Shown: piece after piece, positions 44,661 to 53,203 of the stretch
Numbering within the stretch: the stretch's first letter is position 1
How the letters are laid out: every line of letters begins with the position of its first letter
DNA from: Pseudarthrobacter oxydans
Lineage (GTDB): Bacteria > Actinomycetota > Actinomycetes > Actinomycetales > Micrococcaceae
Assembly (NCBI RefSeq): GCF_013314975.1
Contig: NZ_JABTYH010000002.1
Span: 1-64,000, forward strand
DNA length: 64,000 bases
Reading direction: 5' to 3'
Made by a program: the position numbers and the translations under genes
The notes under the pieces: model-generated
The model's database searches: none
Seen by the model: the letters and a program-made list of their open reading frames with translations, nothing else
What the model was told of the DNA's origin: nothing

Positions 44661-46424
44661 ATGAAGTTCCTTCACAACCCGCCGCGCTTCCTGTTCTTCA
44701 CCGGCAAGGGCGGGGTGGGCAAGACCTCCGTGGCGTGCGCGTCCGCGCTCTCCCTTGCCCGGGCCGGCCGGAAGGTGCTGCTGGTCAGCACTGACCCTGC
44801 GTCCAACATCGGGCAGGTCTTCGGCCTGGCTGTTGGAAACACCGTCACCGCAATTCCGGACGTGCCCGGACTCTCTGCCCTGGAAATCGACCCGGAGCAG
44901 GCAGCGGAGGCGTACCGGGAGCGGATCCTCGCCCCCGTCCGGGGAGTCCTGCCGGAGTCCGAACTGGCAGGCGTGGCCGAGAGCCTCTCGGGTTCCTGCA
45001 CCACGGAGGTGGCCTCCTTCGACGAGTTCACCAGCCTCCTCGGGGACGATGCCGCCTACGCGGAGTACGGCCACATCATTTTCGATACGGCTCCGACAGG
45101 CCACACCATCCGCCTGCTGCAGCTGCCCGGCTCGTGGACGGATTTCCTTGCCACGGGTGCAGGGGAACCGTCCTGCCTGGGCCCGCTGTCCGGGCTGGAC
45201 AAGCACAAGGAGGTGTATGCCAGGGCGGTCCGGGCACTCGCTGATCCCCTGCGCACCCGCCTTGTCCTGGTCACGCGGGCGCAGCCGTCGTCGCTGAAGG
45301 AGGTGGAGCGGACCTACCTCGAGCTCAACCAGATCGGCATCCGCGGCGGGTACCTCGTGGTGAACGGAGTCCTGCCCGACGCCGCGGGCGATGAGGAGCT
45401 GGCGAAGGCCCTGCGTGCCCGGGAGGCCGCGGCCATGGCGGCCATTCCAGGAGTGGTCGCGGAGCTCCCCCGCGACGTCCTCGAGCTCAAGCCCGGCAAC
45501 ATGGTGGGCATTCCGGCGCTCGAATCGCTGGTGGATCCCGCGTCCGGCGCGGATGCTGGGGAGGGCCCGTCGTCGGCCATTGATATCGAAGACTCACCCC
45601 TCGCCGCGCTGGTGGACGGCATCGAGTCCGATCGGCATGGACTCGTGATGTGCATGGGCAAGGGCGGGGTGGGAAAGACGACGGTGGCTGCGGCCATCGC
45701 GGTTGCCCTGGCAAAAAGGGGGCACGCGGTCCACCTCACCACCACCGATCCGGCGGCGCACCTGGCCGAAACGCTGCACGGTTCCGTCGCGGGGCTGACC
45801 GTGTCCCGCATCGACCCCGCGGCGGCCATCCAGGAATACCGGGCCCACGTGATGGACACCAAGGGCCGGAGCCTGGACGATGAGGGCCGCGCGGCCCTGG
45901 CGGAGGACCTGATGTCGCCCTGCACGGACGAGGTCGCCGTGTTCCGGCAGTTCTCCCGGGTGGTCCAGGAGTCCCGGCGGCATTTCGTGGTGATGGACAC
46001 CGCTCCCACCGGGCACACGCTGCTGCTCCTGGATGCCACGGGTTCGTACCACCGGGAGATTTCCCGGCAGGTGGGGAACTCCCTGGGGTTCGTGACGCCG
46101 CTGATGCGCCTGCAGGATCCGGTGGGAACGAAGGTCATCCTCGTGACGCTGGCCGAGACCACGCCCGTGCTGGAGGCGGAGGAACTGAAGGCCGATCTGG
46201 AACGGGCCGGAATCCATCCGTGGGCCTGGGTCATCAACAACTCCATCGCCGCCGCCCACCCGCGCTCGCCGTTCCTCCGGGCCCGCGCCGCCCATGAGGC
46301 GGACCAGATCACGAAAGTGCGGGCAATCGCGGACAGGGTTGCCCTCATTCCCCTGCTGCCGGAAGAGCCCATTGGCGAGGCGAAACTGACGGCGCTGACG
46401 GCCTTCACCAGCGAGCGCGTATAG
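44661..46424 (+). CDS. arsA: Arsenite-stimulated pump ATPase ArsA (double-domain)
   Basis: 587 aa with two homologous halves. Each has a P-loop GKGGVGKT (about 15-22 and 333-340), a DPA motif and the DTAPTGHT signature (about 142-149 and a second copy in the C-terminal half). The three metalloid-binding cysteines of E. coli ArsA are at the same places: Cys113 in GSCTTE, Cys172 in PSCLGP and Cys421 in SPCTDE. It should therefore be a genuine ArsA rather than a Get3/TRC40 homologue. No arsB, acr3, arsD, arsR or arsC partner lies nearby. Start at the ATG at 44661; only a weak SD. Confidence 0.92.
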   Translation: MKFLHNPPRFLFFTGKGGVGKTSVACASALSLARAGRKVLLVSTDPASNIGQVFGLAVGNTVTAIPDVPGLSALEIDPEQAAEAYRERILAPVRGVLPESELAGVAESLSGSCTTEVASFDEFTSLLGDDAAYAEYGHIIFDTAPTGHTIRLLQLPGSWTDFLATGAGEPSCLGPLSGLDKHKEVYARAVRALADPLRTRLVLVTRAQPSSLKEVERTYLELNQIGIRGGYLVVNGVLPDAAGDEELAKALRAREAAAMAAIPGVVAELPRDVLELKPGNMVGIPALESLVDPASGADAGEGPSSAIDIEDSPLAALVDGIESDRHGLVMCMGKGGVGKTTVAAAIAVALAKRGHAVHLTTTDPAAHLAETLHGSVAGLTVSRIDPAAAIQEYRAHVMDTKGRSLDDEGRAALAEDLMSPCTDEVAVFRQFSRVVQESRRHFVVMDTAPTGHTLLLLDATGSYHREISRQVGNSLGFVTPLMRLQDPVGTKVILVTLAETTPVLEAEELKADLERAGIHPWAWVINNSIAAAHPRSPFLRARAAHEADQITKVRAIADRVALIPLLPEEPIGEAKLTALTAFTSERV

Positions 46425-46441
46425 CAAAAGGTGGGAAAGGA

Positions 46442-46465
46442 CGACGGCGGGACCTCCCGCCGTCG
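46442..46465. terminator. Dispersed palindrome copy, 11-bp arms
   Basis: CGACGGCGGGA and complement around CC, 17 nt after arsA and before the convergent DUF3846 gene end (46486). The outer part of the arms has decayed (GCGCC instead of GTCC). Confidence 0.65.
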
Positions 46466-46485
46466 CGCCTTGCCTCCTGCAACGC

Positions 46486-46830
46486 TTACGCGGCCAGCGG
46501 CATGTCGAACAGTTGCTCGGCGAGGCTGATGAGGTGGTGGGGTGCGTCCGTCTCTTCGCCCGGGTCCACGTAGCCCAGGAAGAGCGCCGTTCCGTGAATG
46601 GTGTCATCCGGCTCGACGCCGGCTTCGCGGATGAGGACTTCCGCCCGCAGGTTGGGAAAGGACCGGCTTCCGTCATTGTTCAGGTAGGCGCGCCAACCGC
46701 GGCCGGCGATGTACCCGATGTCTCCGGCAGCCACTCGCTGAAGTGCTGTGGCGTCCAGGTCCAGGGGTTTGAGGTGCACCGGGTGGGCCAGGCGGGCCGG
46801 AACCACCAGGGCGTTGCAGGAGAAGTTCAT
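46486..46830 (-). CDS. DUF3846-like protein
   Basis: 114 aa: NALVVPARLAHPVHLKPLDLDATALQRVAAGDIGYIAGRGWRAYLNNDGSRSFPNLRAEVLI...DTIHGTALFLGY. The order of a short beta strand, L-Q-x-x-V-G/A-G-D/x-I and a NNDG turn matches DUF3846 proteins, often found on phages and plasmids. No other mobile genes surround it. Role unknown. Confidence 0.6.
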   Translation of the reverse strand: MNFSCNALVVPARLAHPVHLKPLDLDATALQRVAAGDIGYIAGRGWRAYLNNDGSRSFPNLRAEVLIREAGVEPDDTIHGTALFLGYVDPGEETDAPHHLISLAEQLFDMPLAA

Positions 46831-46876
46831 GGCGTGTCCTTGGAACTGAGCACGGGGGGTTTGCAGACGGGTGGAG

Positions 46877-46922
46877 CGCGGGCAGCCGGGCGGGCTAGGA
46901 GTTCCGGTCCCGGCTGCCCGCG
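46877..46922. terminator. Terminator hairpin of the 44-aa gene
   Basis: CGCGGGCAGCCGGG (46877-46890) pairs perfectly with 46909-46922 across 18 nt, 6 bp after the stop of the small basic protein gene on the minus strand. Unrelated to the dispersed palindrome family. Confidence 0.65.
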
Positions 46923-46928
46923 GGCTTG

Positions 46929-47063
46929 TTAGCGCTGGTTCTTGCGCGGCTTTGCGAAATTCAGTTCGCTGTTCTCGTTTTTGGCCCTTTTATCGGCACG
47001 CTTTTCGAGAATTGTCTTGCCGGCCTTTTTTACTGCGCCGCTTTTGGGGGATTTTCCGGACAT
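46929..47063 (-). CDS. Small basic protein, 44 aa
   Basis: MSGKSPKSGAVKKAGKTILEKRADKRAKNENSELNFAKPRKNQR in shortened terms: 44 residues, about one third Lys/Arg, no hydrophobic segment. A terminator hairpin directly follows and AAAGGCG precedes the ATG at 47063. Similar short KxxGKTxxEKRAxK proteins are frequent in Micrococcaceae (recall). Possibly a ribosome- or nucleic-acid-binding peptide; unproven. Confidence 0.6.
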   Translation of the reverse strand: MSGKSPKSGAVKKAGKTILEKRADKRAKNENSELNFAKPRKNQR

Positions 47064-47428
47064 CGGAATCACGCCTTTCTGTGCTTTGCGATACCCAGTA
47101 CCATACCTACTTATATTTTTTAATCCAGTCGGCGAGAATCCCGTAGTTCCGGGGGCAGCAGGCCCGTCGGCTCGCCGCAAGACCTTGACGCAAACAGCGA
47201 CTGCACTTTCCACCTTTTCGAACCAAACCACTTTTGCAGGAATTTCTTGCCATAGCAGCCCAGGGAAAACAAAAAAGCATCAACTTTCTGCTCTTGAATG
47301 CTTCCGAATCTCCGAACGAGCCCCGCAAAAGAGAGTCCTGGCTCATTCCATGACGGGCGTTGGAACCAGCCGTTATGCTAAGCGAACCTATCTGAGGGGA
47401 TGGGTTTGGGGGCACAAGGGGGCAGCCG
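47064..47428. other. 365-bp gene-poor, AT-richer stretch
   Basis: Base composition is lower in GC than the neighbours, with runs such as ATATTTTTTAA near 47110 and GGGAAAACAAAAAAG near 47265. I find no convincing gene on either strand; open frames here lack SD and family-like sequence. The left end would carry the promoter of the 44-aa gene (TATGGT on the minus strand near 47100) and the right end the SD of the protease gene. Confidence 0.4.
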
Positions 47429-48433
47429 GTGGCACCGGATTTCGGCAAGAAGGACTTCTCAGGCACGCCCGCCGGCGGCCGCGACATCCCGGCCGTCCGG
47501 CGTTCGCCGAGCGGGCGCATCCCGCAGTGGGCGATTGATGAGGCCCTCGGCAAGCTGCAGGATCCCGAGCCCTGGCGAACGGTCCCTACACCAAAGGCGC
47601 GGAGGGGACGAGGCTACCGCAGGATCAAACCAGCAGGGACCCGGAAGTGGAGGTCCCGGTCAGCCACTATCCTTGGCCTCGCGCTCGTCGTCGGACTTTA
47701 CTTCACTCCCACACTCTTCGAGAGGTTTGTCCTGTCCGCTGCGCTGCCGCACCTGCCCGGATCCGAGGTGCCTCCCCCTGGTTTTGAAGCCGCTTCGTCT
47801 CCGCTCGGCGTCCCGCCTGCCACTACCGGGTCCACCGCGTTCGTTCTGCAGGAGTCTCCCGACCCTGGCCAGCCATTTGTGGCCTACGACCCGTGCCGCC
47901 CGGTCCATTACGTGGTTCGCCCGGATTTGGCGCCACCGGGCACGGAGCAGCTCATCCGGGAGTCCATTGCCGCGGTTTCCACTGCTACCGGACTCCAGTT
48001 CGTCTATGACGGGCTTACCTCCGAGGCGCCGTCAGTAGACCGCGAGGCCTACCAGCCCGACCGGTACGGCAAGAAGTGGGCGCCGATCCTGATTGCGTGG
48101 TCCACGCCGGGGGAAGCGCCGGAACTGGAAGGGAGGGTTGCAGGGACCGGCGGCAGTTCGTCGATCCAGGTGCCAGGCGAGCCCTATGTCTATGTCAGCG
48201 GCCAGGTCCTCCTCGACGCACCAGGCCTCACTGAGACGCTGGCCTATCCCGAGGGGCCGGCGTTGGTTCGGGCCGTCATCATGCACGAGCTGGCGCATGT
48301 TGTCGGGCTCGACCACGTCAACGACCGCACCCAGCTGATGTACGAGGAGAACAGCGGGCAGCTGGACTTCGCGGCCGGCGACCGTGCGGGCCTGGCAGTG
48401 TTGGGGACCGGCGAGTGCGTCCCGCGGATCTGA
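47429..48433 (+). CDS. Membrane-anchored matrixin-like zinc metalloprotease
   Basis: 334 aa. Cytoplasmic basic N terminus of about 72 residues, one membrane helix at about 78-95 (SATILGLALVVGLYF), a linker, then a metzincin-type catalytic domain with the full zinc motif HELAHVVGLDH (His286, Glu287, His290, His296) and a downstream Met in LMYEE for the Met-turn. DPCRPVHYVVRPDLAPPGTEQLIRESIAAVSTATGLQFVYDG is typical of matrixin-like bacterial proteins. Start at a GTG with GGGGG upstream. Substrate unknown. Confidence 0.83.
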   Translation: MAPDFGKKDFSGTPAGGRDIPAVRRSPSGRIPQWAIDEALGKLQDPEPWRTVPTPKARRGRGYRRIKPAGTRKWRSRSATILGLALVVGLYFTPTLFERFVLSAALPHLPGSEVPPPGFEAASSPLGVPPATTGSTAFVLQESPDPGQPFVAYDPCRPVHYVVRPDLAPPGTEQLIRESIAAVSTATGLQFVYDGLTSEAPSVDREAYQPDRYGKKWAPILIAWSTPGEAPELEGRVAGTGGSSSIQVPGEPYVYVSGQVLLDAPGLTETLAYPEGPALVRAVIMHELAHVVGLDHVNDRTQLMYEENSGQLDFAAGDRAGLAVLGTGECVPRI

Positions 48434-48466
48434 CAGCGGGCTGATGCGCCGGTTCCCCAACAACCC

Positions 48467-49822
48467 TTAGCGGGTGGTTGGTTCCGGCTTCTCGCTAACC
48501 GCTGCTTGGCCCACCAGATGGTGCAGCTGTTCGGCGTGGCCGCGCGGGGCATGCGCCTTGTCTTCACCATTTTCATAGGCGTTCTCGGCGTGGAGACTGA
48601 TGTCGAGTCCCTTCGCCTCCACCGGCCCCGCAACCCGGATACCCATGGTCAGGTCAAGGACCTTTGCAATCACCCACGTGACCGTGAAGGTGTAGGCGAA
48701 GACTGCCAGTATGGCCAGGGCCTGGCGGCCGAGGAGCTCGAAGCCACCTCCGTAGAGCAGCCCTGTTGCGCCGCTGGGCGCCTCCGGAGTGGCGAGGATG
48801 CCGATCAAGAGGCCGCCCACCACACCGCCAATGAAGTGAAGCGCTGTGACGTCGAGAGCATCGTCGAAGCCGAGCTTGTACTTGAGTGCGACGGCGAAGT
48901 AGCAAACCGCGCCGGCGGCTCCGCCGATGGCCAGGGCAGCCAGCGGAGTGACGGCACCGCACGACGGCGTGATGGCCACGAGGGCGGCGATGGCACCCGA
49001 GGAGGCACCAAGGGTTGTGGTGTGACCGTCCCGGATCTTCTCGACGAGAAGCCAGACGACGACGCCCGCGCAAGTGGCGGCGACGGTGTTGAAAACTGCG
49101 ACGGCCGCGTTGTTGTCCGCAGCGCCCAGCCCGCTGCCGTCAAATCCGATCCATCCCGTGAAGAGGAGCCCGACGCCCAGGAGGGTCAGCGGCAGGCTGT
49201 GGGCCTTGGGCTGCACGGGCCACGTGCGGCGCTTGCCGAGCACAAGAGCCAGGGCCAGCGCGGCCACACCTGAGTTCACGTGGATGGCCGTGCTGCCGGC
49301 GTAGTCAATGGCGCCCAAAGTGTTGGCGATCCAGCCGCCTCGGACCGAGCCGTCCGCCGAGTCGAACGCGAACACCCAGTGCGCAACCGGGAAATAGACC
49401 AGGCTCGCCCAGATCCCGGCGAAAGCCAGCCAGGCGCCAAACTTCATCCGGTCTGCCGCAGCACCTGCCACGATGCCGGCTGTCAGCCCCGCGAACATCA
49501 GGTGCAGAGCGGCCAGCGCGAGAGGCGGCAGGGCGGCGTCGTCAGGGGCGGTCAGAAGCTGGCCCAGCCCGGCGAACTCCAGCGGGTTGCCCAGTAGGCC
49601 CAGCCCGCCGATGGAATTGCCGAAGACGGCGGAGTAGCCGAAGGCGATCCAGAGAACGCCCACGACGCAGAAGGAGCCGAACACCATGAGCATCATGTTC
49701 ATGGCAGTCTTGCGGCTGACCATTCCGCCGTAGAAGAGCGCCAGGCCGGGCAACATCAACGCGACCGCAATGACGGCGGTGAGCACCCACGCCGTGTTGC
49801 CCGCGATAGTGGCAGTGTCCAT
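48467..49822 (-). CDS. amt: Ammonium transporter
   Basis: 451 aa with eleven membrane helices. Amt signature DYAGSTAIHVNSGVAALALALVLGKR (first pore His) and ALHFIGGVVGG (second pore His), plus FYGGMVSRKTAMNMMLM near the start. The C-terminal cytoplasmic tail is longer than usual (about 55 residues, with AENAYENGEDKAHAPRG). Start at the ATG at 49822 rather than the in-frame TTG at 49834. Two copies of the TetR operator lie upstream at 49879 and 49914, which links it to the glutamine synthetase gene. Confidence 0.94.
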   Translation of the reverse strand: MDTATIAGNTAWVLTAVIAVALMLPGLALFYGGMVSRKTAMNMMLMVFGSFCVVGVLWIAFGYSAVFGNSIGGLGLLGNPLEFAGLGQLLTAPDDAALPPLALAALHLMFAGLTAGIVAGAAADRMKFGAWLAFAGIWASLVYFPVAHWVFAFDSADGSVRGGWIANTLGAIDYAGSTAIHVNSGVAALALALVLGKRRTWPVQPKAHSLPLTLLGVGLLFTGWIGFDGSGLGAADNNAAVAVFNTVAATCAGVVVWLLVEKIRDGHTTTLGASSGAIAALVAITPSCGAVTPLAALAIGGAAGAVCYFAVALKYKLGFDDALDVTALHFIGGVVGGLLIGILATPEAPSGATGLLYGGGFELLGRQALAILAVFAYTFTVTWVIAKVLDLTMGIRVAGPVEAKGLDISLHAENAYENGEDKAHAPRGHAEQLHHLVGQAAVSEKPEPTTR

Positions 49823-49878
49823 ACAAATCTCCAAGGGCTAGGTGAGGGCACGCCGCCCGAGGAGCGGGGAGCCAGCGT

Positions 49879-49897
49879 TTCGATACGCTATCTAAAT
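49879..49897. promoter_or_regulatory. TetR operator copy 1 (amt upstream, distal to 2 by 35 bp)
   Basis: TTTCGATA-CGC-TATCTAAA: 8-bp half-sites around a 3-bp centre, one mismatch (TATCTAAA). 57 bp before the amt start. Centre to centre 35 bp from operator copy 2. Confidence 0.7.
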
Positions 49898-49913
49898 TCT
49901 TGGAGACGACGTT

Positions 49914-49932
49914 TTCGATGCCATATCGAATT
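49914..49932. promoter_or_regulatory. TetR operator copy 2 (amt upstream)
   Basis: TTTCGATG-CCA-TATCGAAT, 14 bp from the tetR stop codon (49946). Same 8-3-8 layout as the other three copies. Confidence 0.7.
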
Positions 49933-49945
49933 CGTTTCGGTTCAG

Positions 49946-50650
49946 TTAACTTTCGGCAGCCGCGCTCCACCCGGCAGCAATATCCGCAGCCTCCGCCCGG
50001 ACAGCGGCCAGATTGCCAGAGGCCGCCAACAGCCGGGCGAGGGTGGTGTCTGCGCTGAGCTGGGAGACCTGTTCTGCCGAATACGACCGCAGCCCAGGCA
50101 ACGGCTGGCGATAATGCCGCTGGAGGCCTTCGTTCAGACCCAGCGCAGCCGTGGCGGCATCTTCGGAGTCAACGGCCTGGAACTCGCCCGACTCGGCACC
50201 CTGCCGGACAATTGATGCCGTCAGCCTGTGCAGCGCGGCGTAGTCGTCAAAGAAGGCGCCGAAATTCTGGGGCTGGGACCGCGCCACCCGCTCGAACTCG
50301 TAAAAGTCCAGGGGCGCCGAGCATAACTGCATGGCATCGGCGTGCAGGACGGCGTACAGCCGGGGTGCGGCCGGACCGGACTGCCCCTCCAGCGCCGCGG
50401 CCAGGGCCAGGGAGCTGCGGTTTTCCTCGAGCAGGGCCTGGAGGATGTGCTCCTTGCGGGCAAACCAGTAGTAGAGCGAGGACTGCCGCAGCCCGGCACT
50501 GCGGGCGATCTCACTCATGGTGGTTTCCGCGTACCCCTTTGCAACGAACAGCGCGGTGGCCTCGCGGATAATGTCCTGCCGCGGGGAACCCGTGGGGGCA
50601 CCGCTCAGCCGCGGCCGACCCGCGGCCGATGGTGCAGCATCCTTCGTCAT
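49946..50650 (-). CDS. TetR-family regulator of amt-glnT region
   Basis: 234 aa. N-terminal HTH at about 28-75 (RQDIIREATALFVAKGYAETTMSEIARSAGLRQSSLYYWFARKEHIL), long helical ligand domain behind. The first 25 residues are Pro/Gly/Ala-rich. Start at the ATG at 50650; the longer frame to 50734 runs through an operator. It lies between amt and glnT, with two copies of the same 19-bp palindrome on each side, so it very probably controls all three transcription units. Confidence 0.9.
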   Translation of the reverse strand: MTKDAAPSAAGRPRLSGAPTGSPRQDIIREATALFVAKGYAETTMSEIARSAGLRQSSLYYWFARKEHILQALLEENRSSLALAAALEGQSGPAAPRLYAVLHADAMQLCSAPLDFYEFERVARSQPQNFGAFFDDYAALHRLTASIVRQGAESGEFQAVDSEDAATAALGLNEGLQRHYRQPLPGLRSYSAEQVSQLSADTTLARLLAASGNLAAVRAEAADIAAGWSAAAES

Positions 50651-50725
50651 TTCGTACCCCTGCTCCCACTTTTTCCTGAACCTACCCAAGAGCCTATCCG
50701 TGAATGATTTACGGGCCTGAAACAA

Positions 50726-50744
50726 TTTCGACACCCTATCGAAA
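50726..50744. promoter_or_regulatory. TetR operator copy 3 (tetR-glnT intergenic)
   Basis: TTTCGACA-CCC-TATCGAAA, extendable by AA/TT on both sides to 23 bp. 76 bp from the tetR start. Confidence 0.72.
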
Positions 50745-50760
50745 TTGCCGCCGGACAGAC

Positions 50761-50779
50761 TTTCAATAACTTATCGAAA
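50761..50779. promoter_or_regulatory. TetR operator copy 4 (glnT upstream)
   Basis: TTTCAATA-ACT-TATCGAAA, 45 bp before the glnT ATG. Its centre is 35 bp from copy 3, the same spacing as copies 1 and 2. Confidence 0.72.
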
Positions 50780-50823
50780 AGGCGTCGTCCCGATGCCGGA
50801 ACGAACCCGAACAAGGAGACACC

Positions 50824-52185
50824 ATGAGTGTGGAAACAGCACAGGCCGCCGTTGAGACAGTGCAGCAGAAGCTTCGCGATGCTGGGGTCAAATACGCAAT
50901 GTCGAGCTTCGTCGACCTGCACGGCAACATCAAGACGAAGTTCGTTCCGCTGTCCCACCTGCCGCAGATGGCCGCCGGCTCCGAACTGTTCACCGGCGCC
51001 GCCCTGGATGGCCTCCCCCAGGACATCAGCGACGAGGAGCTCTCCGCCCGCCCCGACCTGGACAGCGCCGTGCAGCTGCCCTGGCGCAAGGAGGTGGCCT
51101 ACTTCGCCAGCGACCTCTACACCGCCGGCAAACCCTTCGAGGCGGCCTCCCGGAACATCCTGAAGCGGCAGCTTGAAGCCGCCAAGGAGCTGGGGTTCAC
51201 CTTCAACCTAGGCATCGAGACGGAATTCTTCGTCCTCAAGGACACCCCTGACGGCCCTGCGGAGGTCAGCGACCGGGACAATCTCAGCAAGCCCTGCTAC
51301 ACCGCACCGGCAGCCCTGGACAACTTCGACTGGCTCACGGAAATGGTCGAGGCCATGAACGACATGGGCTGGGGCGTCTACTCCTTCGACCATGAGGACG
51401 CCCAGGGCCAGTTCGAGATCGACTTCAAGTACTCGGACGCCCTCACCATGGCGGACCGGGCGGTGTTCTTCCGGCTCATGGCCAACGAGATGGTCCGCAA
51501 GCACGGCTACTTCGCCACGTTCATGCCGAAGCCCTTCGCCGACCGGAGCGGCTCGGGCGCCCACTTCAACATGTCCCTCGCCGACGCCGAAACCGGCGTC
51601 AACCTTTTCGAGACTGACGACGACCCCCGCGGCTGCGGCATCTCGGAACTTGGCTACAAGTTCATCGCAGGCGTCCTGAAGCACGCACCCGCCATCTGCG
51701 CCGTCATCGCCCCCACCGTCAACAGCTACAAGCGACTGGTCCGCAAGGGCAGCATGTCCGGCTCCACGTGGGCGCCCGTGTTCGTCAGCTACGGCAACAA
51801 CAACCGCACCAACATGATCCGCGTGCCGCTGGCGGGCGGGCGGGTGGAGTGCCGCGCAGCGGACATCAGCTGCAACCCCTACCTGGGGGCGGCCATCATC
51901 CTGGCGGCAGGGCTGGAAGGCATCCGCGAGAACCTCGATCCCGGAGCGCCGCACACCGAGAACATGTACAACTACACGGAAGCCGAGATCCTGAAGAACG
52001 GCCTGGGCCTGCTCCCACGCAGCCTGGGCGAGGCCGTCGAGGAGTTCGCCGCGGACAGCCTGTCCCGCGATGTGTTCGGCGAGGCGATGTACAACGCCTA
52101 CATCGATTACAAGGGGCAGGAATGGGACGAATACCAGGCCCACGTCTCCGAATGGGAGACCAAGCGGTACCTGAAGTTCTTCTAG
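50824..52185 (+). CDS. glnT: Glutamine synthetase family enzyme (GlnT, type III)
   Basis: 453 aa. Catalytic landmarks of the GS fold: LGIETEFFVLKD, GVYSFDHEDAQGQFEIDFKYSDALTMADRAVFFR, GSGAHFNMSLAD, NSYKRLVRKG, NRTNMIRVPLAGGRVECRAADISCNPYLGAAIILAAGLEGI. Closest in style to rhizobial GlnT-type enzymes; a gamma-glutamyl-amine or -amide synthetase role cannot be excluded. SD AAGGAGA before the ATG at 50824. Followed after 8 nt by a hydrolase gene. Confidence 0.88.
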   Translation: MSVETAQAAVETVQQKLRDAGVKYAMSSFVDLHGNIKTKFVPLSHLPQMAAGSELFTGAALDGLPQDISDEELSARPDLDSAVQLPWRKEVAYFASDLYTAGKPFEAASRNILKRQLEAAKELGFTFNLGIETEFFVLKDTPDGPAEVSDRDNLSKPCYTAPAALDNFDWLTEMVEAMNDMGWGVYSFDHEDAQGQFEIDFKYSDALTMADRAVFFRLMANEMVRKHGYFATFMPKPFADRSGSGAHFNMSLADAETGVNLFETDDDPRGCGISELGYKFIAGVLKHAPAICAVIAPTVNSYKRLVRKGSMSGSTWAPVFVSYGNNNRTNMIRVPLAGGRVECRAADISCNPYLGAAIILAAGLEGIRENLDPGAPHTENMYNYTEAEILKNGLGLLPRSLGEAVEEFAADSLSRDVFGEAMYNAYIDYKGQEWDEYQAHVSEWETKRYLKFF

Positions 52186-52193
52186 GCAGTCCC

Positions 52194-53189
52194 GTGCACC
52201 AGGAATTCGCACTCGGCAGGTTCGGGCTGGTTTCCGGCCTGGACCTGCCGGACGCCACGCTCGCCTACCGGACCTACGGCAAACTCAACGAGGCAGGGGA
52301 CAACTGCGTGCTCCTGCCGTCCTACTACACCGGCACGCACGCAAGCTACGAACCCTGGATCGGCCCGGGCAGGATGCTGGACCCGGAGCGTTGGTTCGTT
52401 GTCGCCGTCAACATGTTCGGCAACGGACTCTCCACTTCCCCTTCCAACGCCTCCCCCGGGATCAGGGGTACGGATTTTCCGGATGTCGACATCGCGGACA
52501 ACGTCATCGCACATCATCGCCTGCTCACTGCTCTTGGGGTCCGCCACATCCGCATGGTCGCGGGCTGGTCCATGGGTGCCCTGCAGGCGTACGAATGGGC
52601 TGTCCGGTACCCAGAAATGGTTTACGGCATCCTTCCTATTGCCGGGGCAGCCCGGTGCTCACCGCACAACTTCGTGTTCCTGGAGGGTGTGAAATCGGCG
52701 CTGGCCGCTGACCAGGCGTACGACGGCGGCCGGTACAGTTCCCCGCCTGTCCGCGGCCTGCGGGCATTTGGGACGGTTTATGCCGGCTGGGCGTACTCCC
52801 AGGAGTTCTTCCGGGACGGAATTTACCGGGAACTCGGCTACCGCGACGTTGACCATGTGCTGGACGACTGGGCAGACGACCACAAACACATGGATGCCAA
52901 CAACTTGCTGACGGTACTGGGCACGTGGCAGCGGGCCGACGTCGGGTCGCCGGCACGCGGCGGGTTCGAGACGGCACTGGGGAGGATCCGGGCGCGCTGC
53001 ATCGTTATGCCGGGCACCTCCGACCTCTACTTCCCTGCCGCGGATAGCAGGCTCGAAGCCGATTTGATCGCCGGCGCCGAATTCCGCCCGCTGCAATCCA
53101 ACCTTGGGCACGTCGCCGGACGGCCCGGAATCCGCGCGGCGGAATCGGAACAGATCGCGGACGCGATGCGCGCTTTACTCGGCGGCTGA
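52194..53189 (+). CDS. MetX-like alpha/beta hydrolase
   Basis: 331 aa. Homoserine O-acetyltransferase-like fold: DATLAYRTYGKLN, NCVLLPSYYTGTHASYEPWIGPGRMLDPERWFVVAVNMFGNGLS, nucleophile elbow VAGWSMGALQAYEWAVRYPEMV, acid region MPGTSDLYFP and His in SNLGHVAGRPG. The QEFALGRFGLVSG start resembles MetX relatives of unknown substrate. It begins at a GTG 8 nt after glnT, so it is co-transcribed and under the same TetR control. Role with a glutamine synthetase-like enzyme (for instance amide hydrolysis) is open. Confidence 0.82.
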   Translation: MHQEFALGRFGLVSGLDLPDATLAYRTYGKLNEAGDNCVLLPSYYTGTHASYEPWIGPGRMLDPERWFVVAVNMFGNGLSTSPSNASPGIRGTDFPDVDIADNVIAHHRLLTALGVRHIRMVAGWSMGALQAYEWAVRYPEMVYGILPIAGAARCSPHNFVFLEGVKSALAADQAYDGGRYSSPPVRGLRAFGTVYAGWAYSQEFFRDGIYRELGYRDVDHVLDDWADDHKHMDANNLLTVLGTWQRADVGSPARGGFETALGRIRARCIVMPGTSDLYFPAADSRLEADLIAGAEFRPLQSNLGHVAGRPGIRAAESEQIADAMRALLGG

Positions 53190-53203
53190 CAAAAGAGCCA
53201 GAA

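Noticed and set aside
47107..47553. 148-codon minus-strand frame over the AT-richer gap
   Set aside because: Spans the start of the protease gene, has no SD and the residues show no family; composition rather than coding.
49834..49834. TTG at 49834 as the amt start
   Set aside because: The ATG four codons later gives the usual Amt N terminus; the TTG adds only MEIC.
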